Assembly: GCA_937951135.1 (NCBI GenBank)
Contig: CALFCI010000019.1
Coordinates: forward strand, 1-47,976
Direction of reading: 5' to 3'
From: an uncultured Aquimarina sp.
Lineage (GTDB): Bacteria; Bacteroidota; Bacteroidia; Flavobacteriales; Flavobacteriaceae
Length of the DNA stretch: 47,976 nucleotides
Part shown: positions 33,997 to 43,101 of the stretch, one piece after another
Position numbering within the stretch: the stretch's first letter is position 1
Layout: each line of letters opens with the position of its first letter
Notes under the pieces: model-generated
What the model was told of the DNA's origin: nothing
Seen by the model: only the letters and a program-made list of their open reading frames with translations
Database searches by the model: none
Position numbers and translations under genes: made by a program

Positions 33997-34014
33997 TAGC
34001 GATATAGCTTTGTC

Positions 34015-35838
34015 TTAATTCTTAATAAATTTCAATTCTTTTTTTCGATCTTTAAAAAGTACGAAGTATATTCCATTTGGTAGTTGTGAAACATCAATAG
34101 TGTTGTCTTGTGTCGTAAGTGTTTTTTCTAGTACATGTTGCCCTAGAATGTTCGTGATACAAACATTCTCTTGATCTGTAAATAATCCATCTATAGTGAT
34201 ATTTGTATTTGAAGGATTAGGGAAAAGTGTAATTTTGTCTTCAAAATTAATTTCGGGTAGTATGTAGCCAATAGCTGTAAATTCTGTAGTAAAGACAACA
34301 ATATCTTTGACACTATATTTCATGTCAATAGCCGCTTGTCGTACTGCAATAGCTGCCTGTTGTTGATTGGTAATACTATTGGTCATTGCCATACCTTCCA
34401 AAAATGCTTTATCCGTTTTTTCGCGACCAATAATATCATGGATCCTCATTAAAGCAGTAGCCCAAATGGATCCATTGCTATAAATATCATTGGTAAGTCC
34501 ATCAGGATATGAAATAGTAACATTAGTAGACCTTCCTGGCCAAAACTCATTATGACCATCCCAATTAAAGACAAAATCATAAGCTTCATCAGAAGGAGTC
34601 CATTGATTTAAGCTTCTGCTGTACGATTGCGCCCAGTAATCTCCGCAGCCCTCACTTAATCCTTCAATTTGAGATAATGAGCCATTAGTAAGCCAATCAT
34701 GAATACCATGACCTAGTTCGTGTATGATAACATCTGCATCTTCGGCATCATCAACATTTCCTTCTCCAAAACTCAACATTCCATTTTGATATGAAGATTG
34801 ATCATCACCATTCCAACCACTGGGGTCATAGGCAATTACTCCATTATTGAACAAAGATACTAATGAAATGCCTAAGGTTTCATTGATATACCGCATACTA
34901 GTATCCAAATGATAATAGCAATTTACAGCTTCAAATCCATCCTCACCTCGTGTAAAATTAAAATCAGGACTATTTTGTGTAAATAATCCTTTATTGGGTA
35001 TTTCAATATCTTGAATCTCTACGTAAGGCCCTTTTAAAGTATACACCCCAGCTGTAAAATCAATATCTCGTAAGGTTACTGGTACTCTGGCTGCATTTAA
35101 AACAACATTGTCCGCATCATCATTATCGATATAATTACCTCCATAAGTAGCCCTATTTGCAGATAAGGGGTCTGGGTTGAATACTAATCCTGTGCCATTA
35201 ACTTGTTGCATTGGTAGCGAAGTCTTCTGTTTTTTGAATTGGTGCGGGCGGTGCTTCCTGTGTTTTGTGGAATGAATGGCATTTTTATGTTTTTTCGATA
35301 CGCCACATATAGAAACGTCTTTAGCACTTAATACTGCTTTGGTATTTGCATTAATGACAACCTCCCAATATCCAACAGGGGCATTGGCTTTGATATGTAC
35401 TACATAGGCCAATATAGTAGTATCGCCTTCAGTATATATATATAGTTTTGATTGGGCACTCATCATCGGTTCTTGAGCCTTAATATGTTTTTTTGCAATG
35501 GTAATCGGGATGCTATCGTCTAGTTTTTTTAATGCAGTACGAATAGGGGCGATTTTTTTTGGAGTATTATCTAAGGTATACGTAACCTTATTTTCATTGG
35601 AAATATGAATAGTAATTTCAGAATTATAAATAGGAATACCATTAAGCGATGGCTGGTATCTTAGTGTATGCCCTGCAATACTACTTCGAGTAGATAGCAA
35701 TGCTAAGTTATTATTATTTTTAAATGTAGTATGATGTTGTGCAATCCATGATCGTGCAATTTGATCTAGTGGTTGTTGTGCAGATATTACTGAGTATGCC
35801 ATAAAAAGCAACAGTACTATCCATAGTTTAGTTTTCAT
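34015..35838 (-). CDS. Secreted zinc metalloprotease (gluzincin, FTP propeptide) with T9SS sorting domain
   Basis: 607 residues from ATG 35838 (MKTKLWIVLL...), chosen because it opens on the signal peptide; an ATG seven codons upstream exists. Numbering below is from that longer form. After the signal (to about 28) comes an FTP/PepSY-like propeptide (about 60-185, LRYQPSLNGIPIYNSEITIHI). A basic His/Lys-rich linker follows (188-212), a possible processing site. The catalytic domain has HELGH (380-384) and the third ligand in EGLSEGCGDY (Glu403), as in the M4/M36 clan. The last 75 residues (ITLFPNPSNTNITID to KKELKFIKN) are a type A T9SS C-terminal sorting domain. It is exported through the type IX system, probably to degrade protein outside the cell. 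Confidence 0.95.
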   Translation of the reverse strand: MKTKLWIVLLLFMAYSVISAQQPLDQIARSWIAQHHTTFKNNNNLALLSTRSSIAGHTLRYQPSLNGIPIYNSEITIHISNENKVTYTLDNTPKKIAPIRTALKKLDDSIPITIAKKHIKAQEPMMSAQSKLYIYTEGDTTILAYVVHIKANAPVGYWEVVINANTKAVLSAKDVSICGVSKKHKNAIHSTKHRKHRPHQFKKQKTSLPMQQVNGTGLVFNPDPLSANRATYGGNYIDNDDADNVVLNAARVPVTLRDIDFTAGVYTLKGPYVEIQDIEIPNKGLFTQNSPDFNFTRGEDGFEAVNCYYHLDTSMRYINETLGISLVSLFNNGVIAYDPSGWNGDDQSSYQNGMLSFGEGNVDDAEDADVIIHELGHGIHDWLTNGSLSQIEGLSEGCGDYWAQSYSRSLNQWTPSDEAYDFVFNWDGHNEFWPGRSTNVTISYPDGLTNDIYSNGSIWATALMRIHDIIGREKTDKAFLEGMAMTNSITNQQQAAIAVRQAAIDMKYSVKDIVVFTTEFTAIGYILPEINFEDKITLFPNPSNTNITIDGLFTDQENVCITNILGQHVLEKTLTTQDNTIDVSQLPNGIYFVLFKDRKKELKFIKN

Positions 35839-36069
35839 ATATAATTTAGTTTGGAGCAATATATATAATTTGATAATTTAGAGTTTTAATATAATACATT
35901 CATCGTACGTTGTAAATCCTAAATTTATATAAAGAAGACTAATCTTATGTATGTGAGATTAACAATAGCGTAAAGCGAAAAAGATATTTTTTTTATTTTT
36001 ATCTGCGAATTGTAAAACTAAGAAATATAATCTTAGTAATTTTACTACCTCACATAAATAATTAATACT

Positions 36070-36570
36070 ATGGCAGCAATAACTTTAAAAGGAAATACAA
36101 TACACACTACTGGAAATTTACCAGCAGTAGGACAGACAGCTTCAGATTTTGAGTTGGTGACTACCGAATTATCTGTAGCAACATTGGCAGATTATAAAGG
36201 ACAACGTTTGATATTAAACATCTTCCCTTCAATAGATACAGGAGTATGTGCAGCATCAGTACGTACTTTTAATAAAGAAGCTGCGGCCTTGCCTGATACT
36301 AAGGTAATCTGCATCTCTCGAGATCTTCCTTTTGCAATGGGACGTTTTTGTGGTGCTGAAGGTTTAGATAATGTGATCAACCTTTCTGATTTTAAAACCG
36401 GTGCTTTTGGTAAAGCTTACGGAGTAGAGATTGCAGACGGTCCTTTAGCAGGATTGCACTCTAGAGCGATCGTAGTAATCGATGCAGAGGGTAAAGTTGT
36501 ATATACAGAGCAAGTTCCAGAAATTACACAAGAACCTAATTACGAAGCAGCTTTACAACAATTAGCATAA
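36070..36570 (+). CDS. tpx: Thiol peroxidase
   Basis: 166 residues, an atypical 2-Cys peroxiredoxin that reduces peroxides with thioredoxin. The peroxidatic Cys60 lies in SIDTGVCAASVRTFN and the resolving Cys94 in FAMGRFCGAEG, nearly the same positions as in E. coli Tpx (61 and 95). LKGNTIHTTGNLPAVGQTASDFELV is the typical start, and GPLAGLHSRAIVVIDAEGKVVYTEQVPEIT the typical end. It has no signal peptide. It is followed by dgkA after 7 bases, so the two are co-transcribed. Confidence 0.97.
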   Translation: MAAITLKGNTIHTTGNLPAVGQTASDFELVTTELSVATLADYKGQRLILNIFPSIDTGVCAASVRTFNKEAAALPDTKVICISRDLPFAMGRFCGAEGLDNVINLSDFKTGAFGKAYGVEIADGPLAGLHSRAIVVIDAEGKVVYTEQVPEITQEPNYEAALQQLA

Positions 36571-36577
36571 TCATATT

Positions 36578-36946
36578 ATGAGTTCGTTCTCTGCTTTTAT
36601 CATAGGAAGATTAAAAGGATGTGGATACGCCATGAAAGGTGCTATCTTATTATTGAGAACAGAAGCGAGTATTCAAGTACAAGCAGGAATTGGGGTACTC
36701 ATGACGATTCTAGGATTGTATATGGGGATCACCCCAACAGAATGGATGTTACAGATCTTTGCAATAGGACTCATTATGAGTATGGAAGGATTAAATACGG
36801 CTATTGAGGCTATTGCAGATTTTGTACATCCAGATTTTCATAACAAAATAGGAATACTTAAAGATATTGCGGCAGGTGCAGTATTTATAGCTGCAATTAC
36901 TGCGGTAATTATAGGGATGATTATTTATATTCCTTATTTCGTTTAG
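36578..36946 (+). CDS. dgkA: Diacylglycerol kinase / undecaprenol kinase family protein
   Basis: 122 residues with three membrane segments. MKGAILLLRTEASIQVQAGIG covers the first amphipathic part and the catalytic Glu region; EGLNTAIEAIADFVHPDFHNKIGILKDIAAGAVFIAA is the conserved DgkA core. Homologues in non-enteric bacteria may phosphorylate undecaprenol instead of diacylglycerol, and the sequence alone does not decide. It lies 7 bases after tpx and 90 before ftsK, in a plus-strand envelope and division cluster. Confidence 0.95.
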   Translation: MSSFSAFIIGRLKGCGYAMKGAILLLRTEASIQVQAGIGVLMTILGLYMGITPTEWMLQIFAIGLIMSMEGLNTAIEAIADFVHPDFHNKIGILKDIAAGAVFIAAITAVIIGMIIYIPYFV

Positions 36947-36987
36947 AGAATTTTTTTAGCATTTTTACGTTCCATAATAGATATTCG

Positions 36988-36995
36988 TATTTTTG
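36988..36995 (+). promoter_or_regulatory. -7 box TATTTTTG upstream of ftsK
   Basis: TATTTTTG fits TAnnTTTG and lies 41 bases upstream of the ftsK ATG, in the dgkA-ftsK gap. No clear -33 TTG is found at the right spacing. It suggests ftsK starts its own transcript. Confidence 0.45.
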
Positions 36996-37036
36996 CGACC
37001 AGAGTGTGTGTCAACATATTCTAATACCTCAAAAGA

Positions 37037-39469
37037 ATGGCTAAAAAAAAAACAGTAATCAAAAAAAAGACCGTTAAAAAACCAAGTATTCCTTTAAAAG
37101 AGCGTTTTCAATTGAGCAGACAACAAAAAGTGCTGCTCGGTAGTTTCCTGTTCTTCTTAGGGATAGGATTGTTTTTTGCGTTTATTTCCTTCTTCTTTAA
37201 CTGGAAAGTCGACCAAAGTGAACTTACAGCCTTTTCAGACCGTGCTGTAGTGTCTAAAAACTGGCTCAATAAGTTTGGTGCATTGGTCAGTCACTTTTTT
37301 ATTTTTAAAGGGTTTGGAGTGTCTGCTTTAATTCTTCCTGTATTAACTGCAGTGACAGGGGTATACTTGTTTTTTGATTTAGATCGAAAAAAAGTACTGG
37401 GATTTTGGTTTTGGGGAACATTAGTAATGTTATGGATTTCTGTTACCTTAGGATTTGTGAAATCTGAAAGTGGATTATTTTCAGGAATTATAGGGTATGA
37501 GTGTAACGATTTTTTAAGAGATTATATAGGGTTTATCGGTACTGTATTGGTACTAGCTTTTTTTGCAATTGTCTACATTGTAGTTCGATTACGCTATACT
37601 CCAGAGAAACTTACAGATTCCTTTAAACGTACACAAAAAGAAATCACAGATGATTTTGACGCGGTTCCCAAACCAGTTAAAAAATCACAAACAACTAAGC
37701 CTGCTCATAAAACGGTTATCACCGATACAACAGTTCTTGAAAAAGAGGAGGATGTGCCTGTTTCAGATTTTCAAAAGTATTTGGACACTATGGAACCTTC
37801 AACATCAACTCCTGATACAGAAGAATCACCAGAAACTAAAACACGTAAAGAGAAATTTGTAATTCAAACAGAAGGAGACCCAGAAGCGATAGCCATGGAA
37901 GTCGAGTCTGTGGTAGAAGAAGAAGTTGTAGAGAACTTGAGCGATCAATTGGTTAAAGATTTTGGAGAGTTTGATCCTACCCTTGAGTTAGGGAACTATA
38001 AGTTTCCTAGTATTGATTTACTAAAAGATTATACGACTCAGGCAGGAGGGATTACTATTGACCAAGAGGAATTGGAACGCAATAAAAATCGGATAGTAGA
38101 TACGCTAAAAAACTATAAAATTGAAATAGCTCAAATTAAAGCTACTGTAGGGCCTACAGTAACTTTATACGAAATAGTGCCTGAAGCTGGAATTCGAATT
38201 TCGAAGATTAAAAATTTAGAAGATGATATCGCATTATCATTGGCAGCACTAGGAATTCGGATTATTGCTCCAATACCAGGTAAAGGAACGATAGGAATAG
38301 AAGTCCCTAATCAAAAGTCAACCATTGTATCAATGCGATCTGCGATTGCTTCCTCCAAGTTTCAAAATGCTGAAATGGAATTGCCGATATCCTTAGGGAA
38401 AACGATTTCTAATGAAACTTTTGTGGTAGACCTTGCTAAAATGCCGCATTTATTGATGGCAGGAGCTACAGGACAAGGGAAGTCAGTTGGATTAAATGCG
38501 ATCTTAACCTCATTGTTATATAAGAAGCATCCTGCCGAAGTGAAATTTGTATTGGTGGATCCTAAAAAAGTAGAATTGACGCTATTTAATAAAATAGAAC
38601 GCCATTACTTAGCAAAACTTCCAGATACAGAAGAAGCCATTATTACCGATAATACCAAAGTAATTCATACCCTCAATTCCTTATGTATTGAGATGGATGC
38701 GCGATACGACTTGCTTAAAAATGCAATGGTTCGAAATCTTAAAGAATATAATGCAAAATTTAGAGCGAGAAAATTAAATCCTGAAAACGGACATAAGTTT
38801 TTACCCTATATTGTTTTGGTTGTGGATGAGTTTGCGGATTTAATTATGACTGCGGGTAAAGAAGTAGAAACACCTATCGCAAGATTGGCGCAGTTAGCCA
38901 GAGCTATTGGTATTCATTTAATTATAGCAACACAGCGTCCATCTGTAAATGTAATTACAGGGATGATTAAAGCAAACTTTCCTGCTCGAATTGCGTTTAG
39001 AGTAACTTCCAAGATTGATTCTAGAACTATTTTGGATACAGGAGGAGCGGATCAATTAATTGGGCGTGGAGATATGTTATATACCCAAGGTAATGATTTG
39101 ATTCGAATACAATGTGCGTTTGTAGATACTCCAGAGGTAGAACGAATTACAGATTATATAGGAAGTCAAAAAGCATATCCTGATGCGTATTTGTTGCCAG
39201 AATATGTAGGAGAAGATGGTGGCACGAGTCTTGATATAGATATAAGTGATCGTGATAAGCTATTCAAGCAAGCAGCAGAAGTTATTGTAATTGCTCAACA
39301 AGGATCAGCATCACTATTACAACGAAAATTGAAATTAGGATATAATCGAGCAGGACGTATTATAGATCAATTGGAAGCCGCAAATATTGTAGGTCCTTTT
39401 GAAGGAAGTAAAGCAAGACAAGTGTTAGTTACAGATCTTGCAGCACTGCATCAACTATTAGAAGAATAA
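37037..39469 (+). CDS. ftsK: DNA translocase FtsK/SpoIIIE
   Basis: 810 residues. It anchors at the division septum and pumps DNA toward the dif site. A Lys-rich N-terminus is followed by four membrane segments (about 30-190), then an acidic Pro/Thr-rich linker to about 310. The motor has Walker A GATGQGKS (476-483, Lys482) and Walker B VLVVDEFADL (Asp597, Glu598). QRPSVNVITGMIKANFPARIAFRV and the VDSRTILD-like segment (here KIDSRTILDTGGADQLIGRG) are FtsK hallmarks. The C-terminal gamma winged helix (about 740-805: GSASLLQRKLKLGYNRAGRI) reads KOPS-type sequences. The linker is short, as in other Bacteroidota. Confidence 0.98.
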   Translation: MAKKKTVIKKKTVKKPSIPLKERFQLSRQQKVLLGSFLFFLGIGLFFAFISFFFNWKVDQSELTAFSDRAVVSKNWLNKFGALVSHFFIFKGFGVSALILPVLTAVTGVYLFFDLDRKKVLGFWFWGTLVMLWISVTLGFVKSESGLFSGIIGYECNDFLRDYIGFIGTVLVLAFFAIVYIVVRLRYTPEKLTDSFKRTQKEITDDFDAVPKPVKKSQTTKPAHKTVITDTTVLEKEEDVPVSDFQKYLDTMEPSTSTPDTEESPETKTRKEKFVIQTEGDPEAIAMEVESVVEEEVVENLSDQLVKDFGEFDPTLELGNYKFPSIDLLKDYTTQAGGITIDQEELERNKNRIVDTLKNYKIEIAQIKATVGPTVTLYEIVPEAGIRISKIKNLEDDIALSLAALGIRIIAPIPGKGTIGIEVPNQKSTIVSMRSAIASSKFQNAEMELPISLGKTISNETFVVDLAKMPHLLMAGATGQGKSVGLNAILTSLLYKKHPAEVKFVLVDPKKVELTLFNKIERHYLAKLPDTEEAIITDNTKVIHTLNSLCIEMDARYDLLKNAMVRNLKEYNAKFRARKLNPENGHKFLPYIVLVVDEFADLIMTAGKEVETPIARLAQLARAIGIHLIIATQRPSVNVITGMIKANFPARIAFRVTSKIDSRTILDTGGADQLIGRGDMLYTQGNDLIRIQCAFVDTPEVERITDYIGSQKAYPDAYLLPEYVGEDGGTSLDIDISDRDKLFKQAAEVIVIAQQGSASLLQRKLKLGYNRAGRIIDQLEAANIVGPFEGSKARQVLVTDLAALHQLLEE

Positions 39470-39519
39470 TGTTGAGGAGTATAGCTCTTGTTTAACATAT
39501 TAATTAGAACAAAAAACAG

Positions 39520-40155
39520 ATGAAGAAAGGTATTTACATTGTTTTCATGGTATTGAGTATAAGCATAGCAAATGCTCAAAGCGCAAAATCTTTATTAGAT
39601 GAGGTATCTCAAAAAGTAAAGAGTTATAAAAATATTACTATAAATTTTAAATATACATTGAGTAATCCAGTTGAAAAAATATCACAGGAGACTAGAGGAG
39701 ATGTAATATTGCAAGGAAATGCGTATACACTTAACTTAATGGGGGTACACCAATTATTTGATGGAAAAAAATTGCATGTTATTATACCTGAAGATGAAGA
39801 GATTAATATCTCAACACAAAGTGATGATGATGACAATAGTATAACACCTTCAAAAATGTTGACTTTTTATGAAGATGGCTATACCTATGCTATGGATGTA
39901 GAGCAGAATGTTCAAGGAAGAAAAATACAATATGTAAAATTAATTCCAATAGATTCTAAAAGTGAGTTAAAAGAAATTTTATTAGGAATTGATAAGCAAA
40001 CCAAGCATATTTACAAAATGATCCAGATGCAACATAATGGAACAAGTGTTACGATTACAGTAAATAACTTTAAAACAAATCAACCGCTCTCTAAAACGCT
40101 GTTTGTTTTTGATGCTTCAAAATACACGGATTATTATATTAACCGCCTAGATTAA
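39520..40155 (+). CDS. lolA: LolA-like outer-membrane lipoprotein carrier protein
   Basis: 211 residues with a signal peptide ending at about residue 19 (ANAQ). The fold is the half-barrel of LolA: AKSLLDEVSQKVKSYKNITINFKYTL, then ETRGDVILQGNAYTLNL, HQLFDGKKLHVIIPEDEEI, and PSKMLTFYEDGYTY. It ferries lipoproteins from the inner membrane to the outer membrane across the periplasm. A usual arrangement in Flavobacteriia is ftsK-lolA-permease, as here (50 bases after ftsK, 10 before the permease gene), so the assignment is strengthened by context. Confidence 0.94.
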   Translation: MKKGIYIVFMVLSISIANAQSAKSLLDEVSQKVKSYKNITINFKYTLSNPVEKISQETRGDVILQGNAYTLNLMGVHQLFDGKKLHVIIPEDEEINISTQSDDDDNSITPSKMLTFYEDGYTYAMDVEQNVQGRKIQYVKLIPIDSKSELKEILLGIDKQTKHIYKMIQMQHNGTSVTITVNNFKTNQPLSKTLFVFDASKYTDYYINRLD

Positions 40156-40165
40156 TACGATTCTC

Positions 40166-41623
40166 TTGAAAATTCTGGATAAATATATTTTAACGAGCTT
40201 TTTAAAGACATTTTTTCCACTCTTTATTATTATCATGTTTATTTTGTTATTACAAACGATATGGTTGTTTATAGCAGAATTAGCAGGTAAAGATTTAGAT
40301 TTCCCTATAATCGTTAAGTTTTTGACTTTAGCCATACCAAGGTTAATTCCTATGGTATTGCCACTTACTATTTTGTTAACATCGATTATGATTTTTGGAA
40401 GTTTTGCAGAAAACTATGAGTTTGCCGCAATGAAATCTTCTGGAATATCATTGCAAAGAGCTATGCGTGTGTTGTCGATTTTTATTGTGATTTTAGGAAT
40501 CGGTGCATTTTTATTTTCGAATACCGTGATTCCAGCATCGGAACGAAAATTTGTGAATCTACGAAAGAATATAATCCAGTTGAAGCCTGCTATGGCAATT
40601 ACAGCCAATCAATTTAATGATTTAGGAGATATTAATATCAGAGTTGCAGAAAAATATGGGGATAACGATCAGTTTTTAAGAGATGTAATCATTCATAAAA
40701 AAGGAATTAAGGCTGGAAATTTTACAGTAATTAAAGCCGTAGATGGAGAGTTGAAAGGAAGTGCAAATTCTAATTTGGTGACTTTAGAACTTAATGATGG
40801 TAATTATTATAACGAAATACAGTCAAATACAACTAAGAAAAGAAACACATATAAGGCTCAGAAGAAAAACCATTTTCCATTTGCAAAAGCATACTTCAAA
40901 AAATACATTCTTAATATAGACCTTTCTTCATTAGATAATGTAGATATCGAAGCACAGCGCTATAGTAAAGGGTATAATATGCTTAATGTTACTGATCTTA
41001 AGTCTGAAATAGATACGATTTCTGATCAGGTAAATTCAGACTTCGAATCTATAGAAAAACAAGTAGGTAGACGAAATGGCTTTGCCGAGCTAAATCGAAA
41101 TATGAAAATCGATTCCCTTCATAAAGATTCTTTAAGCTTATCGACCTATTTAAGTGTAAAGCATAAGGCTAGAATTTATGCAATAGCTTTTTCCAACGTA
41201 GATGGAATGTTAGGAAGAATGCAGTCTACACAAAAAAACCTAGAGATTAAGAAAAGAGCATTGAATAAGTATGAAATGTCATTGCATAATAAATATGTGC
41301 TAGGAATAGCCTGTATCATATTGTTTTTTGTTGGGGCTCCTTTAGGATCGATTATACGTAAAGGTGGAATAGGATTGCCTATGGTTATTGGAGTTTTATT
41401 GTTTTTAACCTACCATTTTATTGGTATTTTTGCAAAAAATGGAGCTGAAGAAGGAGGGATGCCTCCAATATTAGGGTCTTGGTTGTCTACATTAATTATA
41501 TTTCCTCTAAGTATTTTCTTAACCTATAGAGCCACTACAGATCAAGGGATTCTAAATATTGGTAATCTGATACAACCATTTAAGGATTTCTTTGCAAAAC
41601 GCTTCGGAAAATCTAAAGAATAG
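40166..41623 (+). CDS. LptF/LptG family permease (YjgP/YjgQ)
   Basis: 485 residues. A membrane part of the LptBFGC machine that extracts lipopolysaccharide from the inner membrane. The start codon is TTG at 40166: MKILDKYILTSFLKTFFPLF is the conserved family N-terminus and no ATG precedes it. There are three membrane segments near the N-terminus (about 12-110), a periplasmic jellyroll of about 230 residues including an insertion with acidic helices (280-345), and three at the C-terminus (about 370-460) with FFVGAPLGSIIRKGGIGLPM. Bacteroidota often encode one or two such permeases. It lies 10 bases after lolA. Confidence 0.95.
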   Translation: MKILDKYILTSFLKTFFPLFIIIMFILLLQTIWLFIAELAGKDLDFPIIVKFLTLAIPRLIPMVLPLTILLTSIMIFGSFAENYEFAAMKSSGISLQRAMRVLSIFIVILGIGAFLFSNTVIPASERKFVNLRKNIIQLKPAMAITANQFNDLGDINIRVAEKYGDNDQFLRDVIIHKKGIKAGNFTVIKAVDGELKGSANSNLVTLELNDGNYYNEIQSNTTKKRNTYKAQKKNHFPFAKAYFKKYILNIDLSSLDNVDIEAQRYSKGYNMLNVTDLKSEIDTISDQVNSDFESIEKQVGRRNGFAELNRNMKIDSLHKDSLSLSTYLSVKHKARIYAIAFSNVDGMLGRMQSTQKNLEIKKRALNKYEMSLHNKYVLGIACIILFFVGAPLGSIIRKGGIGLPMVIGVLLFLTYHFIGIFAKNGAEEGGMPPILGSWLSTLIIFPLSIFLTYRATTDQGILNIGNLIQPFKDFFAKRFGKSKE

Positions 41624-41637
41624 CCATTCTTTTTAAA

Positions 41638-41645
41638 TATCTTTG
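41638..41645 (+). promoter_or_regulatory. -7 box TATCTTTG upstream of the RibBA gene
   Basis: TATCTTTG fits TAnnTTTG and lies 30 bases upstream of the preferred ATG at 41676. It overlaps the alternative TTG start (41643), so that start would be upstream of or inside the promoter and is unlikely. No good -33 TTG is visible. Confidence 0.5.
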
Positions 41646-41675
41646 CGAGCAATTATTTATGTAAAGATTATACCT

Positions 41676-42827
41676 ATGTCGCAACCTAATGACACTCCAA
41701 ATAAATTGAAGTTAAATACGATTGAAGAAGCAATTAATGATATCCGAAATGGTAAAATTATTATTGTTGTAGATGATGAAGATCGTGAAAATGAAGGTGA
41801 TTTTATTGCTGCGGCAGAAAAAGTAACGCCAGAGATGATCAATTTTATGGCAACACATGGCCGAGGGTTGATTTGTGCACCATTAACAGATAATCGTTGT
41901 GATGAGTTGAATTTAGAAATGATGGTGCAAAACAATACGGTATTGCATGAAACTCAATTTACAGTATCCGTAGATTTGATTGGTCATGGATGTACAACAG
42001 GAATTTCTGTGCATGATAGAGCAAAGACAATTAAGGCTTTAGTAGACGAAAAAATAATGCCTAATGAGTTAGGACGTCCTGGGCATATCTTTCCATTACG
42101 AGCTAAAAACGGAGGCGTGTTACGCCGTACAGGGCATACTGAAGCATCTGTAGATTTAGCGCGATTAGCAGGATTGAAACCTGCAGGAATTTTGGTGGAG
42201 ATTTTGAATGAAGATGGAACGATGGCTAGATTACCAGAATTAGTGACTGTTGCAGAACGATTTGATTTAAAACTAATCTCTATTGAAGATTTAGTGGCGT
42301 ATCGAATGCAACACGACTCGTTAATTGAAAAGAAAGAGGATTTTGATGTCAATACACGTTTTGGTTCTTATCGACTAAGAGCGTATCAACAAACTACTAA
42401 TGATCAAGTACATATTGCATTAACCAAAGGAAGTTGGACGCCCGATGAATCGGTATTAACACGTATCAATTCTACGTTGTTTAATAATGATATTTTAGGA
42501 ACATTAACCAACAATGCAGATGCAATACTCGAATCTATGTTCGAGCGTATCGATCAAGAAGGTAAAGGGGCAATTATTTTTATCAATCAAGAACGACAAT
42601 CTCTTAATTTATTAAAACGTTTAGAGATATTAAAAGAGATACAAAACGAGAATGAAGTTAAAAAAGCTCCCGCAGTAGCTATGGATAGTAAAGATTATGG
42701 TATTGGAGCACAAATCCTACATGATCTAAATATTCATAAGCTAAAACTAATCTCGAATTCGGTACGGCAAAAACGTGTAGGAATGATGGGATACGGGTTG
42801 GAGATTATGGAATATGTGAAGTACTAA
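41676..42827 (+). CDS. ribB: 3,4-dihydroxy-2-butanone-4-phosphate synthase with degenerate GTP cyclohydrolase II domain (RibBA type)
   Basis: 383 residues from ATG 41676. The N-terminal RibB domain (about 10-210) is complete: [31 protein letters not shown], the [11 protein letters not shown] loop and [15 protein letters not shown]. It makes the four-carbon unit of riboflavin from ribulose 5-phosphate. The C-terminal part (about 220-383) aligns with RibA by [24 protein letters not shown] and the [10 protein letters not shown] end. However, the zinc site, normally HSxC...CDC, reads RINSTLFNN and LTNNADAIL here and has no Cys at all. The cyclohydrolase activity is therefore probably lost. A separate RibA should exist elsewhere. 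Confidence 0.95.
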   Translation: MSQPNDTPNKLKLNTIEEAINDIRNGKIIIVVDDEDRENEGDFIAAAEKVTPEMINFMATHGRGLICAPLTDNRCDELNLEMMVQNNTVLHETQFTVSVDLIGHGCTTGISVHDRAKTIKALVDEKIMPNELGRPGHIFPLRAKNGGVLRRTGHTEASVDLARLAGLKPAGILVEILNEDGTMARLPELVTVAERFDLKLISIEDLVAYRMQHDSLIEKKEDFDVNTRFGSYRLRAYQQTTNDQVHIALTKGSWTPDESVLTRINSTLFNNDILGTLTNNADAILESMFERIDQEGKGAIIFINQERQSLNLLKRLEILKEIQNENEVKKAPAVAMDSKDYGIGAQILHDLNIHKLKLISNSVRQKRVGMMGYGLEIMEYVKY

Positions 42828-43101
42828 TTGTAGGCTTTAGACCGCTTCGCTATTAGATACTAGATTTGAGACAAGAGCTAGTAAACTGAATAAATAATTT
42901 TTAGCTTCTTTGAAACTATATTAGAAGTACGATTTTAGAAGTGGGAAGTTAGAAGTATACATTTTTAGGAAAAAACCATCAACGATCAACCATCAACTAA
43001 ATTAGAAGTACGATTTAGGAGTTAAAGCATTAAGAAAAGCTAACCACTATATTCGAATTAAGATTATAAAAATCCATCAACTGACAACGATCAACCATCA
43101 A
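42828..43101. repeat. Convergent gap with short direct repeats
   Basis: About 274 bases between RibBA and leuB. A 16-base unit (ATTAGAAGTACGATTT) occurs at 42920-42935 and 43001-43016. A 22-base unit beginning AACGATCAACCATCAAC occurs exactly at 42981-43002 and 43086-43107; the second copy covers the leuB stop codon. The segment TAGACCGCTTCGCTATT (about 42838-42854) is the reverse of a core segment of the dispersed three-hairpin element (TAGCGAAGCGGTCT), so it may be a fragment of that family. Confidence 0.75.

Larger units (their letters stand above)
33587..34014. other. Convergent gap between murA and the metalloprotease gene
   Basis: About 428 bases with element copy C (33659-33807), a terminator (33818-33853), and a GCTAAAA tandem repeat (33969-33996). 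No open frame is supported. Confidence 0.8.

Noticed and set aside
41984-42352. Minus-strand 122-codon frame inside the RibBA gene
   Set aside because: It is antisense to the intact RibB domain and has no family features.
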